Shown here: piece by piece, positions 36,317 to 45,398 of the stretch | How positions within the stretch are numbered: position 1 is the stretch's first letter | Layout: each line of letters starts with the position of its first letter | Assembly: GCA_963745765.1 (NCBI GenBank) | Contig: CAVUYQ010000024.1 | Coordinates: 124,001 to 188,000, forward strand | DNA from: Ww85 sp963745765 | GTDB taxonomy: Bacteria; Desulfobacterota; Desulfobulbia; Desulfobulbales; Desulfocapsaceae | Length of the DNA stretch: 64,000 nucleotides | Direction: 5' to 3' | Notes under the pieces: generated by a model | Told to the model about the DNA's origin: nothing | Database searches by the model: none | Seen by the model: only the letters and a program-made list of their open reading frames with translations | Position numbers and translations under genes: made by a program

Positions 36317-37094
36317 AGAACACCCGCTTAAACCATTTTACTCAGTGCTGGTTCTGGCCTTTGCCTGTTCGGCGCTGGTTGCGGCCGCAGCGGTTGGTCT
36401 GCGACCGCTCCAGGAAGCCAACCGCAGCCTTGACCAGAAAAAGAATATCCTGGTTGCGGCCGGCATCTACCAGAAAAACAAGCCGGTTGCCGAACAGTTC
36501 AAGCCGATTGAGACCAGAATTATCAATCTTGAATCAGGAGTCTTTGTCGACCCGGACAAAGTCGACCCGGCCTCCTTCAACCAGCTTGCGTCAACGCTGT
36601 CGGACAATACCAGCAAAGAACTGGACAAGAGCAGCGACATCGCCGGAATCCGGCGGCTTGAGAAATATTCACTGGTCTACCTGGTAAAGAAAAACGGAAA
36701 AACAGACGCAATCGTCCTGCCGGTTCGCGGAAAAGGGCTCTGGTCAACATTATATGCCTATGTAGCAATAGATGCCGACCTTACCACGGTTCGCGGTGTC
36801 TCTTTTTATGAGCATGGAGAAACCCCCGGCCTTGGTGGAGAAGTTGCCAACCCGCGCTGGGAAAAACGCTGGCAGGATAAAAAACTTTTTTCGCCGCAGG
36901 GTGAGATGCAATTTGATGTGGTAAAAAGCGGTACCCGGAGCAGCCCTGAAAACGCCGTTTACCGGGTAGACGGGATCTCCGGAGCAACCCTTACCACCCA
37001 GGGGGTGGACAGGCTGATGCGCTTCTGGTTCGGTCAGCACGGCTTCCGGCCGTTTTTTGAAGAGGTAAGGAAACAGGGAGGCGTCAATGGCTGA
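36309..37094 (+). CDS. nqrC: Na+-NQR subunit C
   Basis: A 261-residue subunit with one N-terminal helix (about 13-30) and an FMN-binding domain facing the periplasm. The flavinylation site is SGAT in DGISGATLTTQGVD, preceded by HGETPGLGGEV. It overlaps nqrB by eight bases and nqrD by eight bases, showing tight coupling. Covalent attachment of FMN requires an ApbE-type transferase, which is not next to the operon. Confidence 0.95.
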   Translation: MAEEHPLKPFYSVLVLAFACSALVAAAAVGLRPLQEANRSLDQKKNILVAAGIYQKNKPVAEQFKPIETRIINLESGVFVDPDKVDPASFNQLASTLSDNTSKELDKSSDIAGIRRLEKYSLVYLVKKNGKTDAIVLPVRGKGLWSTLYAYVAIDADLTTVRGVSFYEHGETPGLGGEVANPRWEKRWQDKKLFSPQGEMQFDVVKSGTRSSPENAVYRVDGISGATLTTQGVDRLMRFWFGQHGFRPFFEEVRKQGGVNG

Positions 37095-37710
37095 AACACA
37101 CAAGGAACTGCTTTTTCGCTCGATATTCAAGCGCAATCCCATCGCCCTGCTGGTGCTCGGCATCTGTTCCGCCCTGGCGGTCACCGGGCAGATGTCGACG
37201 GCACTCGTTATGGCCATCTGCGTGACGCTGGTTACCGCCTTTTCCAGCCTGACCATCAGCATTGTACGATTCCAGATTCCCAACACCGTTCGGATCGGCA
37301 TCCAGATCATGGTCATAGCCACACTGGTCATCATCATTGATCAAATTCTCAAGGCTTTCTTTTACGAGCTGTCCAAGCAGCTTTCCATTTTTGTCGGGCT
37401 GATCATTACCAACTGCATTGTCATGGGACGTGCCGAAGGATATGCCATGTCCAACCCCCCCATCTCCAGTTTCATTGACGGTATCGCCAACGGTCTTGGC
37501 TATGGCTTCGTCCTGATGACGATCTCTTTTATTCGTGAGCTCCTCGGCTCCGGAACCCTCTTCGGTGTCGAAGTCCTGAAGCTGGTGACCAACGGCGGCT
37601 GGTATGTACCAAACGGCATGCTTGTCCTGCCGGCCAGTGCTTTTTTCCTTATCGCCTTGCTCGTCTGGGTAATACGGACCCTCGATCCGGAACAGCAGGA
37701 GACGAACTGA
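37087..37710 (+). CDS. nqrD: Na+-NQR subunit D
   Basis: A 207-residue integral membrane subunit with six helices. Its conserved segment FVGLIITNCIVMGRAEGYAM contains the cysteine that, with NqrE, holds the intramembrane iron centre in characterised complexes. The C-terminus NGMLVLPASAFFLIALLVW is typical. It shares a TGATG junction with nqrE. NqrD is related to RnfE, but the NqrF and NqrA genes here fix the assignment as NQR. Confidence 0.95.
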   Translation: MAETHKELLFRSIFKRNPIALLVLGICSALAVTGQMSTALVMAICVTLVTAFSSLTISIVRFQIPNTVRIGIQIMVIATLVIIIDQILKAFFYELSKQLSIFVGLIITNCIVMGRAEGYAMSNPPISSFIDGIANGLGYGFVLMTISFIRELLGSGTLFGVEVLKLVTNGGWYVPNGMLVLPASAFFLIALLVWVIRTLDPEQQETN

Positions 37711-38315
37711 TGCACTATCTTGACATTATTTTCCGATCCGTTTTCATAGAGAATCTGCCGCTCAGTTTCTTTCTGGGGATGTGTACCTTTCTTGCTATTT
37801 CCAAGCAGGTTAAAGCGGCTCTGGGGCTCGGTCTCGCTGTGCTGGTCTTGACCGCAATCACCGTGCCCCTGAATAATTTTCTGCTCAATACGCTTCTCAA
37901 AGCCGGTGCACTTGCCTGGCTCGGTCAGCCGAATATCGATCTGAGCTTTCTCGGCCTGCTCATCTATATCGCCACCATTGCCGCCATTGTTCAGGTTCTG
38001 GAAATGGTGCTCGACCGCTTTGTTCCCGCCCTTTATAACACCCTGGGCATCTTCCTGCCCCTGCTGACAGTCAACTGTGCCATTCTCGGAGCCTCTCTGT
38101 TCATGGTGGAGCGTGATTACACCTTTCTGGAAAGTGCTGCCTATGGCTTTGGTGCCGGCGGCGGTTTTCTGCTGGCGGTGGTTGCCCTGGCGGGAATCCG
38201 CGAGAAATGCGAATACGCGACCCCGCCGAAAGGACTGCGCGGACTCGGTATAACCTTTATTACCGCCGGTCTCATGGCTATGGCCTTCATGGGGCTGGCG
38301 GGCATGAGACTCTAG
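37710..38315 (+). CDS. nqrE: Na+-NQR subunit E
   Basis: A 201-residue six-helix subunit, partner of NqrD. Conserved stretches: YLDIIFRSVFIENLPLSFFL, then FLPLLTVNCAILGASLFM with the iron-binding Cys, and SAAYGFGAGGGFLLAVVALA. The start ATG overlaps the nqrD stop. Confidence 0.95.
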   Translation: MHYLDIIFRSVFIENLPLSFFLGMCTFLAISKQVKAALGLGLAVLVLTAITVPLNNFLLNTLLKAGALAWLGQPNIDLSFLGLLIYIATIAAIVQVLEMVLDRFVPALYNTLGIFLPLLTVNCAILGASLFMVERDYTFLESAAYGFGAGGGFLLAVVALAGIREKCEYATPPKGLRGLGITFITAGLMAMAFMGLAGMRL

Positions 38316-38330
38316 TCCGGAGATCGCTCA

Positions 38331-39548
38331 ATGAACGAAATATTCTATGGCGTCGGTATATTCCTCATTCTCCAGTTTCTCATGGTCCTGCTTATTGTCC
38401 TGGCCAAGAAATCATTGTTACCCGATGGGGATATACACATCGTCATAAACGGGACAAAGGAATTGGTGACAAAGCCGGGCGGCAAACTGCTGACCTCGCT
38501 TGCCGATCAGGGGATTTTCCTTTCATCAGCCTGCGGCGGCGGCGGTAGCTGTGCGCAGTGCCGCTGCATCGTCACCGAAGGCGGCGGAGCCCTGCTGCCA
38601 ACCGAGGAAGGGGCAATCACCCGCCGTGAGGCGCGTGAAGGATATCGTCTTTCCTGTCAGGTACCGGTCAAACGGGACCTGAAAATCGAAGTACCGCCGG
38701 AAATGCTCGCAACGAGAAAATGGCAGTGCCGCGTCAAGTCAAATGAAAACGTGGCGACGTTTATCAAGGAACTGGTCCTGGAACTGCCGGAAGGTGAGCA
38801 GGTTGACTTCAAGGCCGGCGGCTATATCCAGATCGAGGTGCCTCCGCACGAACTGGACTACCAGAGTTTTGATATTGACGGCCGTTTTCTTGGTGACTGG
38901 AAAAAATTCAAGATGTTTCAGTACAAATCGCATGTATATATACCGGTCACCAGGGCCTATTCGATGGCCAACTACCCCGGAGAGAAAGGCATAATCAAGC
39001 TCAACGTGCGTATCGCCAGCCCTCCTCCGGGGCAGGTCGCGGCTCCTCCCGGACAGGTATCCTCCTATATTTTCAATCTCAAACCGGGAGACGAGGTCAC
39101 CATTTCGGGACCGTTCGGTGAGTTCCTGATCGAGGAAGGCGGGGAGGAAATGGTCTATATTGGCGGGGGAGCCGGCATGGCACCCCTGCGAAGCCATATT
39201 TTCGAGCTTTTCAAGCAGGAAAAGACCGGGCGCACGGTTTCCTACTGGTATGGAGGCCGATCAATGAAAGAGGTCTTTTACCAGGAAGAATTCGAGGAGT
39301 TGGCGGCAAGACACGAGAACTTTACTTTCCATCTCGCACTTTCTGAACCGCTGCCCGAGGATAAGTGGACGGGTCACACCGGCTTCATCCACCAGGTCCT
39401 CTATGATCACTACCTGAAAGATCATCCGGCGCCTGAGGACATCGATTACTATGTGTGCGGCCCACCGATGATGCTCTTTTCTGTCATGAAGATGCTCGAA
39501 GATCTCGGCGTTGAACGCGAGAATATCCATTTCGACGATTTCGGCTGA
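38331..39548 (+). CDS. nqrF: Na+-NQR subunit F (NADH dehydrogenase component)
   Basis: A 405-residue subunit where NADH enters the complex. Order: one N-terminal helix (about 5-26), a plant-type [2Fe-2S] domain with Cys68, 74, 77 and 109 (SACGGGGSCAQCRC), an FAD domain with RAYSMANYP, and a C-terminal NADH domain with GGGAGMAPLRSH and DYYVCGPPMM. All expected residues are present. GGAG precedes the ATG. Confidence 0.96.
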   Translation: MNEIFYGVGIFLILQFLMVLLIVLAKKSLLPDGDIHIVINGTKELVTKPGGKLLTSLADQGIFLSSACGGGGSCAQCRCIVTEGGGALLPTEEGAITRREAREGYRLSCQVPVKRDLKIEVPPEMLATRKWQCRVKSNENVATFIKELVLELPEGEQVDFKAGGYIQIEVPPHELDYQSFDIDGRFLGDWKKFKMFQYKSHVYIPVTRAYSMANYPGEKGIIKLNVRIASPPPGQVAAPPGQVSSYIFNLKPGDEVTISGPFGEFLIEEGGEEMVYIGGGAGMAPLRSHIFELFKQEKTGRTVSYWYGGRSMKEVFYQEEFEELAARHENFTFHLALSEPLPEDKWTGHTGFIHQVLYDHYLKDHPAPEDIDYYVCGPPMMLFSVMKMLEDLGVERENIHFDDFG

Positions 39549-39568
39549 GAGGCCAGAGGAGTTGTACC

Positions 39569-39760
39569 ATGAACCTGTTCATCGCCACCCTTCTTGTCAC
39601 CTTCCCGCTGTTTTTCTGCGCTGCTCTGCTCGTTAACTCCTGCAGGAAAGGAAGCGGAAAGACCGGTCACGGCCATTGCCAGCAGAGTAGCGGCGGTGCG
39701 GGCTGCAGCTGCTCGGCCGCGGTCCAGCAAATTATTCAATCGGCCGATAAAATTCGCTGA
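39569..39760 (+). CDS. nqrM: NqrM-like small Cys-rich membrane protein
   Basis: A 63-residue protein with one N-terminal helix (about 3-23) and five Cys (17, 25, 37, 46, 48) in a Gly/Ser-rich tail (CRKGSGKTGHGHCQQSSGGA). It lies 20 bases after nqrF, with GAGG near its start. NqrM normally sits here and delivers iron to the NqrD/E centre. The Cys spacing differs from typical NqrM (GSCGG with later C-x-C), so the assignment rests on position, size and topology. Confidence 0.65.
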   Translation: MNLFIATLLVTFPLFFCAALLVNSCRKGSGKTGHGHCQQSSGGAGCSCSAAVQQIIQSADKIR

Positions 39761-40012
39761 GCAGCAACTCCGCGATGGCAGGAAATCCTTCAAAAAAATC
39801 GCTGATGTTCTCAGTATCACCGAACACGTAGCCAAAATAGATGGTATCCAAACGGTTGAGAGTTTCATCGTCTACAAGGGATTCAACCTGAAAGTTCCAT
39901 ACATATTGTAAAATATGTTCCGGGAAAAAAATGGCGGCCTTGGCTGTAGTTTTGCGGATCAGGACGAACAGCAGGCGGGCGCAGGCTTTACCAACTCGTG
40001 AACGCGGGGTTA

Positions 40013-41221
40013 TCAGATCTGTGCGTTGACCAGAGCACCAAAGTGGATCACCGGAACAGTACTATTTGCCGCGGCTACTGCTGTTTTTAGCTGCATAAGA
40101 CAGCCTGAGCAGCTTGTCGTGATCACCTCCGGCTGCAGGGCCAGTATCTTTGTCACCAGATCGTCCCGGATACGTGCAGACAATTCCGGGGCACCGATAT
40201 GAAATAATCCCCCCTGCCCGCAGCACTGCGGCCCATCCGTCAGCTCAACAAGCTCCACACCCGGCAGGCGGCGCAGAACAGATCTCGGCTCTTCGGTGAT
40301 AGTTCTTCCATGGCGCATATGGCAGGGATCATGATAGAAAACCTTCAGCGGTCGACCGCTCTTCGCAGCCATATCCTGATCCTGAAGCAGGTTCTCGACA
40401 AAACAACAGATTTCAACGACACGTGCGCTGACCAGCTCGGCTCGAGCCTTCCAGTCAGCATCTCCCTCAAGCAAATCCTTATAGTCTGCAAGCTGAGCGA
40501 AACATGAAGCACATGATACCAGTATCGGGCCGTCTCCCTGTTCGAGCACGCTGATATTTTTCTTTGCCAGCTGACGCGCCTCCTCGGGATGACCCGAGGC
40601 ATAGGTGGCCAGGCCGCAGCACCCCAGTCCGTCAGGGATTTTCAGTTCATAACCATAGCCGTGCAAAAGCTGCCGGATACTATTGGATATATCAGGGTAG
40701 AGATAGCGTGCCGCACAGCCGGGGAAACAGACCAGATCTTTCTTAGCTGCAGTTGCTGGCGTGGTCGGAGGAAGGGCTGCGCTGTCTTGTCGCGGAAGCA
40801 CTGACGATCCGCCAAACATGGCGAGTCGGAGCCGCAAACCACTGGCCGCCGGAAGTCGGTCGAAAAGGAGCTCTGCAGCCCTGCTGCCGAGAACCCGGAC
40901 AGCTCCCAATAATTCAGGATGGTTGAGGACCTTTCGTGCCAGAAACTTCTGGTAGCCGTGTTCACCATACATCAGCGAAAAATCGCTGCGGGCGGCAACA
41001 ACATCAGCAGGAATATCCAGCTTGCTGGGGCAGACCTGGGAACACGCCCCGCAGAGCAGACATTTTGCATAGATATCCTCAAATACCGGTCCGGGTTGAT
41101 CATCCTTGAATACCTCGGCAAGGTGTCTCTTGCCCCGGGCACTGTATATCTCATTTCCGCTGGCACGATAAACCGGACAGACGGCAGTACAGGCCCCGCA
41201 TTTGGCACACCTTTTTGGCAT
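40013..41221 (-). CDS. GlcF/LldE-like Fe-S oxidoreductase subunit
   Basis: About 402 residues. An N-terminal ferredoxin-like part has two [4Fe-4S] motifs (CAKCGACTAVCP and CLLCGACSQVCP). Two CCG domains follow: CFPGCAARYLYP with CCGLATYASGH, and DPCHMRHG with CCGQGGLFHIG. This is the layout of glycolate oxidase subunit GlcF and related 2-hydroxyacid or heterodisulfide-type oxidoreductases. The start at 41221 is preferred because AGGAACGG lies just upstream; the ATG at 41254, touching the prfB stop, adds 11 residues. No flavoprotein partner (GlcD-type) is beside it. Confidence 0.85.
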   Translation of the reverse strand: MPKRCAKCGACTAVCPVYRASGNEIYSARGKRHLAEVFKDDQPGPVFEDIYAKCLLCGACSQVCPSKLDIPADVVAARSDFSLMYGEHGYQKFLARKVLNHPELLGAVRVLGSRAAELLFDRLPAASGLRLRLAMFGGSSVLPRQDSAALPPTTPATAAKKDLVCFPGCAARYLYPDISNSIRQLLHGYGYELKIPDGLGCCGLATYASGHPEEARQLAKKNISVLEQGDGPILVSCASCFAQLADYKDLLEGDADWKARAELVSARVVEICCFVENLLQDQDMAAKSGRPLKVFYHDPCHMRHGRTITEEPRSVLRRLPGVELVELTDGPQCCGQGGLFHIGAPELSARIRDDLVTKILALQPEVITTSCSGCLMQLKTAVAAANSTVPVIHFGALVNAQI

Positions 41222-41254
41222 TACCGTTCCTGCTTCAGACTTTCGCTCATGCAT

Positions 41255-42365
41255 CTATTTCGCCCACAGAAGATAGGCCTTGATAAACGAATCGAGACGA
41301 CCGTCAAGCACGGCATCAACATTGCCCATCTCATGTTCGGTTCGGTGATCCTTTATCATTCTATATGGTTGCAACACATAGGAGCGTATCTGGCTGCCCC
41401 AGCCAATCTCTTTCTTGTCACCATGCAGGTTTTGTTTCTCGTCGGCCTGACGACTCTTTTCCAGCTCGTAAAGCTGGGCCGTCAGCATTTTCATGGCCGT
41501 ATCCTTATTTCGATGCTGAGAGCGTTCATTCTGGCATTGTACGACGATCCCGGTCGGCAGATGGGTTATGCGAATGGCGGAGTCGGTCTTGTTGACGTGC
41601 TGGCCGCCGGACCCGCTTGAACGGTAAGTATCAATACGCAAGTCCTTCTCATTTATATCCACCTGCACCGTATCGTCCAGTTCCGGCATGACCATTACCG
41701 AAGCGAAGGAGGTGTGCCTTCTACCGCTGGCATCAAAAGGGGAAATACGGACAAGTCGGTGTATACCGAGTTCCGAACGCAGGTAACCATAGGCATATTT
41801 GCCCCTGAAGTAGACAGATACGCTTTTTACTCCGGCCTCATCGCCGGCCAGATAATCGATGATATCGGTTTTCAGCCCTTTGTCTTCAGCCCAGCGTAGA
41901 TACATGCGCAGCAATATATCTACCCAATCCTGTGCCTCGGTACCGCCGGCTCCGGCATGAATGGAAATGATGGCATTACTGGCGTCGTGCTCACCACTGA
42001 ACATGCATTCAAGTTCAGTGTGGTCGATAGCATCTTCCATCGCTGTCAGGCTTTCGGCAACCTCCCGTTCAGCCTCGATGTCACGCTCTTCAACAGCCAT
42101 CGCCAAAAGCAGCTCAGCTTCTTCGATCTCACGCCAGGCGCGTTCCCAATTTTTGATGATATCCTGCAACTGGCCAAGCTGTTTCTGAACTTTCTGGGCA
42201 TCATCGCCATTGCTCCAGAAATCAGGAGCCATGGTCTGGCGTTCCAGTCGTTCAACTTCTTCTTTTTTCCCGGCTAAGTCAAAGATGCTCCTTGAGAGCC
42301 AGCATCCTTGTTTTCATCTCGTTAAGTTTCTGAAACGATACCGCTGAACCAGTTTCCTGTGCCAT
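41255..42365 (-). CDS. prfB: Peptide chain release factor 2 with programmed +1 frameshift
   Basis: Terminates translation at UAA/UGA. The first 28 codons start at the ATG at 42365 (MAQETGSAVSFQKLNEMKTR...KEHL) and end CTT TGA C at 42284-42278. A +1 shift joins them to the main frame, DLAGKKEEVERLERQTMAPD, giving ~369 residues. The RF2 tripeptide SPF (ISPFDASGRR) and the GGQ loop (GSGGQHVNKT) are both intact. This is the conserved autoregulatory recoding, not an error. The stop abuts a possible start of the Fe-S gene. Confidence 0.96.
42278..42293 (-). promoter_or_regulatory. prfB programmed frameshift site
   Basis: AAGGAG followed three bases later by CTTTGAC: an internal Shine-Dalgarno-like sequence plus the CUU-UGA-C slippery stop, as in most bacterial prfB genes. 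Low RF2 would favour the +1 shift. Confidence 0.9.
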
Positions 42366-42443
42366 CCGTCTACTCTTCCTGTTAGCTTGATTATATATTT
42401 TGATTAAGATTCGATGCCTGTCTTGCTGCCGCATCTTCTCAGA

Positions 42444-44016
42444 TTACAATAACCGTCTTCCTGGCCGCCTGGACCGCATCATTGCTGCCAGGCCGATAAA
42501 AAGTGCCAACGCCAGGCAAATGGGGGCAAACAGATAGCCCCATTGGACAAATAGTGTTCTTCCTTCCATTAATGGAACATCGACCGTTTTTGACCACCTT
42601 GAAAAGATTTCAGATTCACTCTGAACCCTTCCCAATGGGTCTATCAGGCCGGAAATACCGGTATTGGCAGAACGAACCACACTCCGTCTGGTCTCCACTG
42701 CACGATAAACAGTCATTGCCCAACTTTGATAGGGGGCACTCGATTTACCATACCAGGCATCATTGGTCAAATTGATCAGAACATTCGCCCCATTATTCAC
42801 CCAACTACGGCTGATACCTGCAAATATTGATTCAAAACAGATAAGGACTCCGGCTCTAATGTCACCGGCTACAAGCGGATCCTCTATACGACCCGGGGTA
42901 AAACTCCCGACCGCTTCCACGAGCGGAGATAAAAAGAACAGGTAATTGCTGAGCGGAACATACTCGCCATAGGGCACCAGATGCGATTTGAAGTATAACC
43001 CGCTCACTATCCCGTCCGGCCCCATCAGTAAAGCGCTATTGTAATATCTGATCAACCGCTGCTTCTGATCCTGTTCTACTTCATACCACGGAGCCCCGGT
43101 CAGAAGGTACAGCTTTGTTCTTCCGAACAAAATCCACAATCGAAAAAAACAATTCATTATTATTCGGATAAAAAGGGAGCGCCGTTTCCGGCCAGAGCAG
43201 AAGCGTTGGAGCATCCTTGGCAAGAAGCCGTTGGCTGAGTTCAATATAGCTGTCAACGGTTCGTTTCCTTTCCTCCGGTGACCATTTCCGACCCTGCTCA
43301 ATATTGCCCTGGACAATTCCAATTATCGCCGAGTCCCCCCCGGTAACCCGTTTTTCCATCGTGTCCCAGCGACTCAGCGAATATCCTCCAATCATAACAG
43401 CCAGAAACAGAACAGCAATGACCCCGTAAGAGCGTTGTAACAACGAAAACTTTCCGGCAACAAAAACATGAATCAGACAATTAATCAGTACGATGATAAA
43501 GGTAAACCCATAGTGGCCGAAGAGGTCCGCCGCCTGCAGCAGAATAGGCAGTGACCAGAACCCATAACCGATATCCAGCCAGGGAAATCCTGAAAACAGC
43601 CAGGAACGAAGCCAGTCAAGACCGACCCAGGCAGATGGAACACCAACAAGAAAGAAAATGAACCCTGCCCGCCGCTCCATTAGGAGAAATCCAATGGAAA
43701 AAACTGCCAGGTACAGGCTCATGTAGAAGAGAAGCAGCAGCAGGGCCGGAACAGCGATGTACCAGGGCAGTCCGCCAAATTGGATGAGTACAGGCACGAT
43801 CCAATAGATCTGCAGCACATAAAAAAACATCCCGGAGACAAGACCTCGACCGAAGGCTCTTTTAAGGTTTCCCGCAGACGATAAGAAACCGAACAGCGGC
43901 ACCAGGCAGACAAAAAGCAACGGCCAGAAGGAAAATCTGCCGGGTAACGCCATCCAGGCGATAAGCGGGGTTGCAATAAAACCCAGCAGGCGGATAAACC
44001 ATTTGGTTCTTTTCAT
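42444..44016 (-). CDS. lnt: Apolipoprotein N-acyltransferase (frameshifted)
   Basis: Adds the third acyl chain to lipoproteins in the inner membrane. The N-terminal frame has about six helices and the start of the nitrilase-like domain (GIVQGNIEQGRKWSPE, then LLLWPETALPFY with the catalytic Glu). It breaks at about 43114, where one extra A in AACAAAGCTG shifts RKNK away from LYLLTGAPWYEVEQ. The second frame has the catalytic Lys region YFKSHLVPYGEYVPL and the Cys motif VLICFESIFAG, then WYGKSSAPYQSWAM and a final helix. A family B repeat touches the start codon. Confidence 0.9.
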
Positions 44017-44017
44017 G

Positions 44018-44190
44018 AGGGTACCTTGATTAAGGAGACATCGTTCGAGATCAAGGCATACGAAATTTTTTTGCTGCCGGGTGCCCTGAAATAAATGTCC
44101 TGCAAAACGTCTATAATTACTATTTCAAGACTAACATTCCAAGGACATAACCCAGAGATCGGACGAAAAGACGATCACTCAATATAGCCA
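44018..44190. repeat. Dispersed repeat family B, copy 3 (between lnt and corC)
   Basis: Starts GGGTACCTTGATTAAGGAG and contains ACATCGTTCGAGATCAAGG and CCAGAGATCGGACGAAAAG. The first 38 bases match the reverse complement of copy 4 at 61620 closely. It begins two bases before the lnt start codon and covers the extended 3' end of corC. Confidence 0.65.
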
Positions 44191-45075
44191 TTACTCCGAG
44201 GCTCTTCTGCCCGGGAACAATAATCTTCACTTTTTTTATTTTCCGGTTTCCAGCCACATGGACTATCAGTTCGACATCCCCGACCATCACGAGTCACCCT
44301 CAACACCAAGACGACCGAGGGCGTGAATAATAAGACCGCCTATCGATTCATAAGGTCCTTCAGGCAGACTTACTTTCAAGCGTTCTTCGACATCTTCAAT
44401 ATCGACTCTGCCGCGCACCAGCCAGGTCTGCTCATCCATCTGTTCAAAATCATCATCTTCCGTATCTGACTCGTCGTCTATCTCTCCGACAATTTCCTCA
44501 AGAATATCCTCAAGGGTCAACAGACCGCGAACTGCTCCAAATTCGTCCATAACGATGGCCATATGAATTTTCTTCTTCTGGAACTCCTTCAGAAGATCGA
44601 CAATCGGCTTGTCTTCAGGAACCATATATGCCGGATTAAGGAATTCAGTCAGTCCTCCAAATGGCGGTGCACCCTGCTTACAAAGGCGTAAAAGATCTTT
44701 TGCATGCAGAATGCCGATAATATCATCGGCATTTTCTTTATATATCGGAATTCGTGTATATCCTTCTCTGATAACAGTCTCGATAATCTCAGAAATCTCA
44801 GCAAGAACATCAAAACTTATGATCTCCGCGGCCGGGGTCATGATTTCTGCGGCAAGGGTATCCCTGAAGTCAAAAATGGAGGTGATCATCCGCTCTTCAA
44901 GGCTGGATATCAATCCGTGTTCTTCACCTTCCTCGAGCAACTCCTGGATTTCGTGTTCAAGGGCTTCGGTGGTACCGGGTGAACGGTCAAAAAGCAAAAA
45001 CGCTTTCAACCGCTTAAAAAAAGGAACCTGCTCAGACTCAGCCGAAGATAGTTCGCTATCTTTATTTCCATTCAT
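44120..45075 (-). CDS. CorC/HlyC-family CBS-domain protein, frameshifted near the end
   Basis: Cytoplasmic CBS-pair protein of the CorC type, associated with Mg/Co efflux or, in Gram-negatives, often with the lnt gene as here. It has a charged N-terminus, two CBS domains (IMTPAAEIISFDVLA... and FLNPAYMVPEDKPIVDLL) and a C-terminal CorC_HlyC domain (YESIGGLIIHALGRL). The frame as given stops after GVEGDS at 44287. One missing base there would continue into VMVGDVELIVHVAGNRKIKK, the normal end of this domain, with the stop at 44120. The last ~25 codons would then come from a family B repeat. Confidence 0.82.
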
Positions 45076-45301
45076 AGATGCGTGTTTTTAACCAAACAAC
45101 AATTGAGTCCTATTTCGGGAACGACAGCAAAATGCTGTGGAGCGTGAAAATAGTTAAAGAATTTTTAGGGATATTTGCACGGAAAGTCAAGGGGGAACGC
45201 TTTGAAATACTGTCCAAAATGACAATTATCCTCCGTCCTGGCCATATGTTGTTCGCCGATTTTACTTTAATTTATTGGACCGGCTTACTATATTAAAAAG
45301 G

Positions 45302-45332
45302 TTGACCGGTGTTTTCCTGTCATCTTTATAAT
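45302..45332 (+). promoter_or_regulatory. Candidate promoter of the carboxylase operon
   Basis: TTGACC (45302-45307) with TTTATA (45325-45330, 17-base spacer) or TATAAT (45327-45332, 19-base spacer), about 65 bases before the GTG start. It lies in the 323-base gap after corC, which otherwise has no gene I can support. Confidence 0.45.
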
Positions 45333-45398
45333 CACAAACAGCCGTTTCGCTATACCGTATTCAAACATTAAATTTTAATAATTTTCAAGAGGATTAAT

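Noticed and set aside
37087..38315. Possible Rnf complex instead of NQR
   Set aside because: nqrA and an NqrF with 2Fe-2S plus FAD/NADH domains are present, and there are no rnfB/rnfC-type genes.
42278..42293. Stop codon inside prfB looked like a frame break
   Set aside because: It is the conserved programmed +1 site (AGGAG then CTTTGAC), not an error.
45078..45296. 72-codon frame before the biotin carboxylase
   Set aside because: No ribosome site, random-looking sequence, AT-rich leader region.
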